Origin: Sphingobacterium sp. ML3W
GTDB lineage: Bacteria; Bacteroidota; Bacteroidia; Sphingobacteriales; Sphingobacteriaceae
DNA: 64,000 nucleotides
Direction: 5' to 3'
Assembly (NCBI RefSeq): GCF_029542085.1
Contig: NZ_CP107036.1
Location: 682,001 to 746,000 of the forward strand
Below are positions 28,051-36,307 of this stretch, piece after piece (the first letter of the stretch is position 1; each line of letters opens with the position of its first letter). The notes below the pieces were generated by a model. That model was not told the DNA's origin, searched no databases, and saw only the letters and a program-made list of their open reading frames with translations. A program made the position numbers and the translations under genes.

Positions 28051-29559
28051 ATGAAATTAAAATATATCACCATCATTTTTCCTTTATTGGTACTCTCATC
28101 CTGTCGAGACAGTTTCTTTGAGACTGCTCCTGCAACCCAGATTACGACTCCTGAGGTATTTTCTTCTGAGAATAATATTGATGCCTTTATCAACGGATCA
28201 ATCCGCTTTTTGATGGAAAATAGCACCTCTCAAGACAATCCTGGGCTCCCGACCATATTCCTCACACATGAAGTGATGGGAGAGGACGCTATAGCACGGG
28301 ATGGCCGCTATGGTTTTCGGGACTCATATCCCTATAAAGATCCTTTTGACAACACCACCCGTCGGGCGCTTTTCTTTTGGACCTTGCAATATAAATCTAT
28401 TGACCATGCCAATAATCTGATAGCCAATGTGAAAATTGACGATAACAGTAAAGAAAGTTTAAAACACCTCAAGGGGCAAGCCTATGCCTTGAGGGGATTG
28501 AATTATCTCAATCTCGTACGTCAGTACCAGTTTACCTATGTGAAAGACCCAAATGTCAAGGCAATACCGATTTATACCGAACCAACGACACCAACGACGG
28601 TTCCCAAACCACTGGCTACAGTAAAGGAGGTTTATGAGCAGGTTATTTCCGATTTAAAAGAAGCCGAAAAATTATTGGCGGGTTTCAAGCGGAAAGTGAA
28701 GAACAGACTAGACCTCAATGTCATTTATGGTCTACTGGCTAGAACATATTTGACACAGGAAAATTGGGCGCAAGCACGTGATTATGCAGCAAGAGCACGT
28801 GTCGGTTATCCAATTATGACGGCAGAGCAGTACAAGGAAGGATTTAACGATGTCAGCAATCCGGAGTGGATCTGGGGACACCCACAGACCGCGACCCAAA
28901 ATTTGGGTGGAGCTTCTTTCTTAGCCTATATTGAGACAACTCCTTACGCAACAGATGCCAAAGGTGTAAATCTATATTTTGGTTATAATAGCATTATTCC
29001 TGACCCCAATTTTATCAGCTTATTTACAGCTGCTGATGTGCGTAAATCGCTTTTTGAGATTGCCAAGCAACCTGCTGAGGCGATTTATCGCTCCTATCGT
29101 TACCGTAAGTTTAGAAATAAACACCCCAACCGCGATGGACATATCGTTTTAATGCGATCATCAGAACAACTGCTTATCGAAGCCGAGAGTAGAGCTCGCC
29201 TGGGCGATGTAAAAGGTGCTATAGACCTCCTAAACGAATTAAGACGTAAACGGACTTTGCAAGATCTTGATGTCGCAAATTTCGATAAGGCAAAGGCGGT
29301 ACAGGAAGTTTTATTGGAGCGCCGTAAAGAACTATGGGGTGAAGGTTTCCGTCTTTACGATATTCTTCGGACGCAGACGGCGCCTGTACGTCGTGAGGCT
29401 AATGAGACCTTTGTGGATGATGCTGGAAAGACAGTAGCTGTGATGGGACATTATATTCTCAAGTTTCCGGATGGATCCAGCTTATCTCCAAATAGCAAAT
29501 ATTTTTTATTTCCTATACCTCTAAATGAACTGAATAATAACCCAAGTTTGCAAAACTAA
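28051..29559 (+). CDS. SusD/RagB-family nutrient-binding lipoprotein
   Basis: A 502-residue surface lipoprotein (lipobox LVLSSC, Cys18). SusD features include early ETAPATQITTPEVFSSENNI, the TPR-like segment LKGQAYALRGLNYLNLVRQY, LDLNVIYGLLARTYL and the C-terminal LLIEAESRARLGDVKGAIDL followed by RRKELWGEGFRLYDILR. It acts as the lid of the SusC channel. It ends the operon, with a strong terminator 29 bases past its stop codon. Co-transcription with the M14 peptidase and the TlpA-like protein suggests peptides or protein-linked substrates. Confidence 0.95.
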   Translation: MKLKYITIIFPLLVLSSCRDSFFETAPATQITTPEVFSSENNIDAFINGSIRFLMENSTSQDNPGLPTIFLTHEVMGEDAIARDGRYGFRDSYPYKDPFDNTTRRALFFWTLQYKSIDHANNLIANVKIDDNSKESLKHLKGQAYALRGLNYLNLVRQYQFTYVKDPNVKAIPIYTEPTTPTTVPKPLATVKEVYEQVISDLKEAEKLLAGFKRKVKNRLDLNVIYGLLARTYLTQENWAQARDYAARARVGYPIMTAEQYKEGFNDVSNPEWIWGHPQTATQNLGGASFLAYIETTPYATDAKGVNLYFGYNSIIPDPNFISLFTAADVRKSLFEIAKQPAEAIYRSYRYRKFRNKHPNRDGHIVLMRSSEQLLIEAESRARLGDVKGAIDLLNELRRKRTLQDLDVANFDKAKAVQEVLLERRKELWGEGFRLYDILRTQTAPVRREANETFVDDAGKTVAVMGHYILKFPDGSSLSPNSKYFLFPIPLNELNNNPSLQN

Positions 29560-29588
29560 TTGATGGTTAGTTGTTTATAAGGGGGGCT

Positions 29589-29624
29589 AAAAGGCCACTT
29601 AGAAGAAACACTAAGTGGCCTTTT
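29589..29624. terminator. Rho-independent terminator after the SusD gene
   Basis: A perfect 14-bp stem (AAAAGGCCACTTAG at 29589-29602, CTAAGTGGCCTTTT at 29611-29624) encloses an 8-base loop. Its A/T base supplies a T-tract in both directions, so it can also stop the convergent gene ending at 29775. Confidence 0.9.
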
Positions 29625-29774
29625 ATTACAATGCTGCTTCTTTCTAGTATAGAAAAGAAGCAGGCTATCAAATCGGGGAATGAACCAGTTGTTAATAGAT
29701 CATTTATTCCATTTATTGATGAAGGCGAATTTCTTCCGCTTGATGCATGAATAAGCTAGCAAGCGAGATTTAGC

Positions 29775-30566
29775 TTATTCTATTTTTAATAAGAGTGCTA
29801 TATCCTGTTTTGCGAGAACATGACCTTTATTGACAATATTACTTTTTAGATAAAGAAAACATTGGTCGTTATGGTCGAGCTTACCGATAGTCAGTTTTAC
29901 CGATTTTATATCGAGCGTATTAATTTCTGATGGATCCATCTTATCGGGGTCTGCAATTAGTTTTCCCTCTTTCCTAATTTCTTCAAAATCCCAAGAGTAT
30001 CCCTTCCATGGTCCCGCAACTAACGTTGTATTTTTGCTGTCCATGATGCGTTGACTTTTGTATTTCAAGGGTATACTGTCGATCACGATCGTATAGTCCT
30101 TAAGATGAATTGCGAGCTCTTTTAAATAATGTGGAAAGTCTTCGGGCACGAAATAGATGCTGTTGTCTTTGTGAATGATCTTAAGCTTTACAATCCCTAT
30201 TTTATCTATTTTTACCGATTGTGAAACTTGTATAAATACCGCGTACTCCTGTTCGCTAATGCCCAAATTTTTGTGATAGGGCATAAGTTCCCCAGGTTTT
30301 AATTCACTCATTGTTTTTAGAAACCAATCTTGGTTCTGTTGAATGGCAAGTTTCATTTTTTTGAGAATTTCTGACTCGGCGGTATTCAGAGGAGGGGTGC
30401 CCAACACCTCTGCGACATAGTCACCCTCAGGAAGTAATCTGTCAACGAATTGAAGCGCCATTACTGTGCTGTCTGTTTTAGTCCTCTCTTGAGCAAATCC
30501 ATTCATGGAAAATAGTAGGGTAGCTGTGCAGGCGATAAAAGAAAGATATCTACGGAGAAATGTCAT
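29775..30566 (-). CDS. Secreted protein of unknown function
   Basis: A 263-residue protein with a signal peptide (MTFLRRYLSFIACTATLLFS, cleaved near GFAQ). The mature part is charged, with helices early (ESEILKKMKLAIQQNQDW) and beta-like segments later (SVKLTIGKLDHNDQCFLYLK). No family is recognised. It is divergent from the AraC-family regulator at 30748, with 181 bases between the two starts, so the regulator might control it. Confidence 0.7.
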   Translation of the reverse strand: MTFLRRYLSFIACTATLLFSMNGFAQERTKTDSTVMALQFVDRLLPEGDYVAEVLGTPPLNTAESEILKKMKLAIQQNQDWFLKTMSELKPGELMPYHKNLGISEQEYAVFIQVSQSVKIDKIGIVKLKIIHKDNSIYFVPEDFPHYLKELAIHLKDYTIVIDSIPLKYKSQRIMDSKNTTLVAGPWKGYSWDFEEIRKEGKLIADPDKMDPSEINTLDIKSVKLTIGKLDHNDQCFLYLKSNIVNKGHVLAKQDIALLLKIE

Positions 30567-30747
30567 GTTGAACTTGAGCTTTTGTAAACGTTATAAGCGT
30601 TTAAGTTACAGCTTAATTCTGATAAATAAGAAGCTGAAAAGGAATCACATAATAGGAAATGGCAAAGAGAACTTGCTGAAAGTACATTTAACAATTTGAT
30701 AATACCTGATTATTAACTTTGCAGAGCAGCTTGATTAGATTAAGAAC

Positions 30748-31920
30748 GTGAATTATATTATTATCGTAGGGGCAACCCAAGCCTTAATGGCTTTGGGAAT
30801 TTTATTGAAGGACAAAAAAAATAATGGACAGCATGATAATATCCTTTCTTATTTATTAGCCTCCATTTTTTTGCATCTGGCAATCAGTTTTGCATTGAAC
30901 GTCTTTTGGCCCAATTCAAAAATCCATCAGCAATTCAATACATTTATCGCATTGGCATATCCCGGTTTGTTATGGTGTTATATACGTTTTCTCGAACATA
31001 AGGGAAAGTCCATCGATATTCTTTTGGCGATGTTTCCATCGATAGGTGCATCTATTGGTTACTTTTGGATTGCTGCCTATGTGATCAACCATTCTGGCGA
31101 ATTACCACCATTCATCAAACTGTACAATTCAATATCTGGTTATGCATATACGATATTATATATCGTGTACCCGTTAAAAATTTTGGCTAAGACACATACG
31201 ATACCGACATTTTGGAAACTTGAAAAACGTATGGTTAGACTGGCCGCTTCCCTGTTCCTGTTTGTTGGGCTCGCATTTTTAATCATCAGCATCTGGACTC
31301 GACTATCTGATATATCCGTCTATTTTAATCTTATCCATCTGTGGCTCCGTCTGATTATTTATTCTATATTGGCGGTTATCTGCATATCTATTATTTATGT
31401 CAAAGTAAGCTCCTTCCTATATGTTCATTTATATCAGCAGGAGCAAGTAAAGCCGCATATTCTTGACCATCAGCATGAAAATCGGTTGGACAGCTCGATG
31501 GGGAAATCCCGATACCCATCTGCTGAGGAAAATGAAAGGAATGCCGGTATAGACTATGTAGGTATTTTGGCGAAGGTAGAAAATCTGATGTCCCAGCATA
31601 AAGTCTTCTTAGATCCAAGTCTCACATTAGATATTCTTGCTACAAAGGCCGATGTATCACGTCACCATCTTTCCGAAACGTTAAATCAGTACCAGGAAAA
31701 GTCCTTTTATCAGTATGTTAATGAGTATCGAATTAAGGAGGTTATTACATTAATGGATCTGTACAAAAGCAAAGGAGAGACCATCAATATACTTGCGATG
31801 GCATTTCAGGCTGGATTCCATTCCAAATCCTCGTTTAATCAATATTTCAAAAAGGTTCAGGGCTGCACACCTTCGGCCTATCTCAAAGCAAAACCACATT
31901 ATAACCTAGTGAATACCTAA
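30748..31920 (+). CDS. AraC-family regulator with seven-helix membrane domain
   Basis: A 390-residue protein starting with GTG at 30748. The N-terminal 220 residues contain seven hydrophobic segments (for example NYIIIVGATQALMALGILL, ILSYLLASIFLHLAISFA and LIIYSILAVICISIIYV). A linker of about 50 polar residues leads to a C-terminal AraC DNA-binding domain (LDILATKADVSRHHLSETLN, then MAFQAGFHSKSSFNQYFKKV). This membrane-tethered AraC architecture is common in Bacteroidota and suggests direct sensing of a membrane or periplasmic signal. The next gene in the same orientation, 250 bases on, is a TonB-dependent receptor. Confidence 0.9.
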   Translation: MNYIIIVGATQALMALGILLKDKKNNGQHDNILSYLLASIFLHLAISFALNVFWPNSKIHQQFNTFIALAYPGLLWCYIRFLEHKGKSIDILLAMFPSIGASIGYFWIAAYVINHSGELPPFIKLYNSISGYAYTILYIVYPLKILAKTHTIPTFWKLEKRMVRLAASLFLFVGLAFLIISIWTRLSDISVYFNLIHLWLRLIIYSILAVICISIIYVKVSSFLYVHLYQQEQVKPHILDHQHENRLDSSMGKSRYPSAEENERNAGIDYVGILAKVENLMSQHKVFLDPSLTLDILATKADVSRHHLSETLNQYQEKSFYQYVNEYRIKEVITLMDLYKSKGETINILAMAFQAGFHSKSSFNQYFKKVQGCTPSAYLKAKPHYNLVNT

Positions 31921-32170
31921 GTGAATATTCTTGTCCATCGGGCTGGAAAAGCGGGTATTAATTAATCCTAAAAGCGGTGTTCTACGTCGCGATCAGCGTA
32001 TCAATTTATCGGTAACCTAATCTTAATGCAAAGTTAATGTTTGTAAATTACATTAAATGAGTGCTTTGTGGTGTTTGATGCTAATTGGTCGTACTTCTTT
32101 ATCGAGAAAGACGACAGGCATCTCATGAAATATCAATTTCGTAGCAAATAACAAAAATTGATTACATGAT

Positions 32171-34975
32171 ATGAAAAGAACATTACTCTTTTTGATTTCG
32201 TTGATGCCATTCTTTTTACAGGCGCAACAAATTACAGGGACTGTCACTTCAATGACCGACGAGGTATTGCCCGGTGCTACAATACAAGTGGGGAAGTTGA
32301 CTACACAAACCAATCTCGATGGTAAGTTTACATTGATTTTAAAAGAAAAGGGACCTGTTCGACTTGCTGTTTTCTACACCGGTTATCAAGCATTTGTGTT
32401 AGATACACTTGTTTCAGGCGAGGGAGTTCATTTGGGAATAATCAAATTGCAACCATCCAATAATAGCCTGGGCGAGGTTGTCGTCGTCGGTTCTTCAGCT
32501 GGTTCTCAGCTCAAGGCATTAAACATCAAAAAAACGGCAAATGCTATTATGGAAGTATTGGCGGCGGATGCTATTGGTAAATTACCCGATCGCAATGCTG
32601 CCGAAGCGGTACAACGCATTCAAGGGGTTTCCATTGAACGAGATCAAGGGGAGGGGCGATATGTTTCCGTACGTGGCACACCCATACAGTGGAGTGCGTC
32701 TTTGTTAAATGGGAACCGGCTTCCTTCCGCTAGTCTTGACTATGCAGATCGACGGATTCAGATGGATATTTTCCCCTCAGAGATGATTCAATATGTGCAG
32801 CTATCAAAAGCAATCACTCCGGATATGGAGGGAGATGCTATCGGAGGGTCGATTAATTTTATTACCAAAGCAGCTCCCTTAAAACGTACACTCCATATCA
32901 ATGCGGCTGGCGGCTATAATGGACAATCTCAGCGCGGATCATACAACAGTTCAATCCTCTTTGGCGACCGTGTTGCGCAGGGAAAATTGGGTTATATCCT
33001 TTCGGCAGTAATCTGGGACCGAACAGCTGCCCAGGACCGATATAACCTAAACTATGATTTTTCGAACAGTAATGCTACGCAGGCTTTTTCCATCACAGAT
33101 CTACAATTGCGGGATTATATTGCACGCCGGCGTACACTGGGATTTAATGGTGGACTTGAATATGCATTCAATGAAAGGCACAAAATCATGGCTAAGGGAC
33201 TCTATAGCGAATATATGGACGCTCAGCGTGTCCGTGAGAATTATTTCTATTTTAATACCAAAACAGCGACCATAACAACCAGAGCCGCAGATTACCATAC
33301 AAGCCTTTACTCTGGAGAGCTTAGCGGGCAGTCGAGTTTTTCAGAACGATTTGGATTGGATTGGGCACTGAGCATGGATAAGTCCGCTTTTAAATTTAAG
33401 GACCCCGATTACTATCCAATGGCAACCTTTTCCCAAAAGGTTGATTATGATGGCTTGGCTCCAGATGGAAAGAAATACCTCGCGATGGATTCGCCAGATG
33501 GAACAGGGGACTATATTGACCATATCCTACCTCATCTTGCTTCCACTACAGCGATTAGCGCAGAAGCCATGAAATTAACGCAAGTTGTCAATATCAGGAG
33601 CAAAAATCAAGAACGCAACAAGCGTGTTGGAGTAAACTTGAAATATACACCTAGCAATTCGTTGATCGTTAAATTTGGTGGAAAGTTTATCCACAAGGAT
33701 AAGCAGGTAGAAAACCCCTATAGTATTTATGTAGCCGGTATCTCTGGAGCTGCTCCAACATTAGCCAGCCTAGGTACTGAACCCTATCCCTATCGGGGTG
33801 GTTTTTTGACCGAAATAGGATCGCCTTACAACAATGTGCTTATTGATCAGGTAGCTATGGCATCAGTGAGGCAACTTGCATCACCGGAGGGTATTGCCGA
33901 AAACAAGTTGTACCCATTCCGCGTCGATTCAGCTAGCAACGCATCAGGTGCCGCCAACTACTACAGTGGAAAGGAAAATGTATATGCAATTTATGGTTCT
34001 GCTGAATTTAAATTGACAGAGCAGCTCACCATTATAGGAGGAATACGAAACGAGTACAACAAAGTTACTTTTTCAGGCAACAAAGTATCCACGCTTGCAG
34101 ACAAATCGACTAAAGTAGAAGCAATCAATCAGGACAATAGCTATAATGCTTTTCTGCCAATGTTGCATGTAAAGATCAATGCGACGAAGAATGATATTAT
34201 TCGGCTGGCATTCACGCGAAGTTTCACCCGTCCCGATTTTGGTAGCCTCAATCCCGGTACGACACAGGACGATATCAACCGTGTCATCACCCGTGGTAAT
34301 CCAAACTTGAAACCCACTTTCGCTAGCAATTTTGATGTCATGGCCGAACATTACTTTGGCGGCATAGGTATGTTTTCGGCAGGTGCATTTTACAAAAAAC
34401 TTTCCAACCTGATCTATTCCAATCAATCTACACAAGATATTGATGGTGTTTTATTCAATGTAAATGAGCCCGAGAATCTTCAAAATGCCTGGCTGTTAGG
34501 TTTTGAAGCAGGTATATCCAAGCGATTTACAGAGCTGCCAGGAATATGGAAAGGATTTGGAGTAGATGCCAACTATACCTATACAGACTCAAAAGCGAAA
34601 GTTCCGCGCTTTGACAAAGGAAAATTGATAGAAGATGAAAGCGTGATTCCTAAGCAGGCAAAACACTTGTTCAATGTCTCCTTGATCTATGAGAATAGCA
34701 AGTTTATGGCACGTATTGCCGGCAATTATAAAGGTAAATATCTTGATGCCATTCGTCAGGTCGCAGGACCTGAGCATTACCGTTGGTATTCAAGCAATTT
34801 TTCGGTAGACTTTTCTTCTTCCTATAGTATCAACTCGAAATTCAGATTATTCGCCGAGTTAAATAACATTACTGGAGCCCCGGTGCGCTACTATCATGGT
34901 GTATACGATCGTGCCGAACAAGCCGAATGGTATTCTGTCCGTGGTCAAGTGGGGATCAGTGCAAAACTTTTTTAA
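32171..34975 (+). CDS. TonB-dependent receptor (TonB_Xanth_Caul-like)
   Basis: A 934-residue outer-membrane receptor. A signal peptide (MKRTLLFLISLMPFFLQAQ) leads into a carboxypeptidase-regulatory-like domain (about 20-100). The plug begins with LGEVVVVGSS and IGKLPDRNAAEAVQRIQGVS, then IERDQGEGRYVSVRG, the hallmark of the TonB_Xanth_Caul class rather than of SusC. The barrel runs to the C-terminal SVRGQVGISAKLF. The PI-PLC-like gene starts only 12 bases downstream, so the pair is one operon. The substrate is unknown; the partner enzyme points to a phosphodiester such as an inositol or glycerol phosphate. Confidence 0.93.
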   Translation: MKRTLLFLISLMPFFLQAQQITGTVTSMTDEVLPGATIQVGKLTTQTNLDGKFTLILKEKGPVRLAVFYTGYQAFVLDTLVSGEGVHLGIIKLQPSNNSLGEVVVVGSSAGSQLKALNIKKTANAIMEVLAADAIGKLPDRNAAEAVQRIQGVSIERDQGEGRYVSVRGTPIQWSASLLNGNRLPSASLDYADRRIQMDIFPSEMIQYVQLSKAITPDMEGDAIGGSINFITKAAPLKRTLHINAAGGYNGQSQRGSYNSSILFGDRVAQGKLGYILSAVIWDRTAAQDRYNLNYDFSNSNATQAFSITDLQLRDYIARRRTLGFNGGLEYAFNERHKIMAKGLYSEYMDAQRVRENYFYFNTKTATITTRAADYHTSLYSGELSGQSSFSERFGLDWALSMDKSAFKFKDPDYYPMATFSQKVDYDGLAPDGKKYLAMDSPDGTGDYIDHILPHLASTTAISAEAMKLTQVVNIRSKNQERNKRVGVNLKYTPSNSLIVKFGGKFIHKDKQVENPYSIYVAGISGAAPTLASLGTEPYPYRGGFLTEIGSPYNNVLIDQVAMASVRQLASPEGIAENKLYPFRVDSASNASGAANYYSGKENVYAIYGSAEFKLTEQLTIIGGIRNEYNKVTFSGNKVSTLADKSTKVEAINQDNSYNAFLPMLHVKINATKNDIIRLAFTRSFTRPDFGSLNPGTTQDDINRVITRGNPNLKPTFASNFDVMAEHYFGGIGMFSAGAFYKKLSNLIYSNQSTQDIDGVLFNVNEPENLQNAWLLGFEAGISKRFTELPGIWKGFGVDANYTYTDSKAKVPRFDKGKLIEDESVIPKQAKHLFNVSLIYENSKFMARIAGNYKGKYLDAIRQVAGPEHYRWYSSNFSVDFSSSYSINSKFRLFAELNNITGAPVRYYHGVYDRAEQAEWYSVRGQVGISAKLF

Positions 34976-34987
34976 AATATAACAAAT

Positions 34988-36190
34988 ATGGAATTCAAAC
35001 AGATTATCCTAACAACGTTGTCCACCCTGGTACTAGGTACTGGAGTTATTCATGCTCAGCAATCCGAGCTTCCACAGCTTAATGCATTAAAGATCAATCA
35101 GATTCAGGTGCTTGGTACGCATAATAGTTATGCTAGGTCTGTGGATCCACGTCTTGCCGCCTATGCTGACCCTATTTTTGCAAAAATGATGGAAAAGATG
35201 ACCACATTAATCCCCGCGGACAAGCTTGCGTCATTTAAGGAGTTTCATCCAAATCCGATGACGATGAGCGAAGGCTTGAAATATGATCACCCATCTTTTG
35301 ATGTACAGCTCGACAGTGGTATTCGGAGTTTAGAAATGGATGTCTATTATGACCCTACAGGACATCGTTTCAATAAGCCCGCTGGGTACGAAGTATTAAG
35401 TAGCATGGGTGTTTCGGATCTGGCGCCCTATCAAAAGGAAGATTTGGAAAAGCCAGGTTTCAAGATGCTCCATATTGCAGATTTTGATTTTCGATCGCAT
35501 TATGCTACTTTCCGAGGCGGCTTGAAAGCGTTAAGAAATTGGTCCGACAGACATCCCGGACATCTTCCGATCTTTATTATGGTCGAAGCAAAGGACAAAA
35601 GCATACCAATCTTTCCAAATAGCGCTGAGGTTCTCCCTTTTGATGAAAAGGCATTCGATCAGTTGGATGCCGAAGTTGTCGAAATATTGGGAAAAGATAA
35701 GCTTATTACCCCAGATGATGTACGTGGAAAGTATACCACCTTACGTGAGGCGGTGCGTTCGGGCAACTGGCCGACTATTAAAACATCCCGTGGAAAATTT
35801 GTTTTCTTGTTACTTCCGGCCACTGCTGGAATGAATCTGGAATCTGCTTATGTTAAAGACAGACCCAATCTTGAAAAACGTATCATGTTTGTACAATCGG
35901 AACCCAATGATAGTTTTGCATCTTTTATCCTGTTGGACAATGCGCTAGTTCGTCAAAATGAAATTCAAAATCTTGTAAAACAAGGTTATATTGTTCGTAG
36001 CCGTTCAGATATCGAAACCTACGAAGCAAAGATCAATGACTATACGAGGGCAGATGCGGCTTTTAATAGCGGAGCCCAGATTATATCCACCGATTTTTTT
36101 AGACCAGGTAATGGTTACCATACGTCCTATTATGTGAAGTTGCCTCATGGCAACCCCGCTCGTTCAAATCCTATCAATGGAAGAAAGTGA
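34988..36190 (+). CDS. Ca2+-dependent PI-PLC-like phosphodiesterase, secreted
   Basis: A 400-residue exported enzyme (signal peptide to about residue 23, VIHAQQS). It fits the Ca2+-dependent phosphoinositide phospholipase C family: VLGTHNSYAR (His45), SLEMDVYYD with acidic metal ligands, LHIADFDFRS with the second His and IFIMVEAKDKS with a further Glu. This is a TIM-barrel fold that cleaves phosphodiesters. Eukaryotic-type or plant-derived inositol lipids and glycerophosphodiesters are possible substrates. It follows the receptor gene by 12 bases and a terminator closes the operon. Confidence 0.87.
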   Translation: MEFKQIILTTLSTLVLGTGVIHAQQSELPQLNALKINQIQVLGTHNSYARSVDPRLAAYADPIFAKMMEKMTTLIPADKLASFKEFHPNPMTMSEGLKYDHPSFDVQLDSGIRSLEMDVYYDPTGHRFNKPAGYEVLSSMGVSDLAPYQKEDLEKPGFKMLHIADFDFRSHYATFRGGLKALRNWSDRHPGHLPIFIMVEAKDKSIPIFPNSAEVLPFDEKAFDQLDAEVVEILGKDKLITPDDVRGKYTTLREAVRSGNWPTIKTSRGKFVFLLLPATAGMNLESAYVKDRPNLEKRIMFVQSEPNDSFASFILLDNALVRQNEIQNLVKQGYIVRSRSDIETYEAKINDYTRADAAFNSGAQIISTDFFRPGNGYHTSYYVKLPHGNPARSNPINGRK

Positions 36191-36231
36191 AGCGTAGATG
36201 CTCAGAAACAATAAAAATAAAGAATAAAATA

Positions 36232-36266
36232 GTACCGTTTCAATATTGAAGCGGTACCATTTTTAT
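36232..36266. terminator. Bidirectional rho-independent terminator
   Basis: GTACCGTTTCAA at 36232-36243 pairs with TTGAAGCGGTAC at 36246-36257 with one G-T wobble. On the plus strand CATTTTTATTTG follows; on the minus strand TATTTTATTC follows. It lies between the convergent PI-PLC-like and TonB-dependent receptor genes. Confidence 0.88.
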
Positions 36267-36307
36267 TTGAAACTTTTAAAACTCTAGTAAACAATGATAC
36301 TAGGGGA

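Noticed and set aside
29635..29665. Inverted repeat GCTTCTTTCTA/TAG-AAAAGAAGC after the SusD terminator
   Set aside because: It is bulged and short; the nearby 14-bp stem already explains termination. It is only noted because of the similar 20-mer at 45294.
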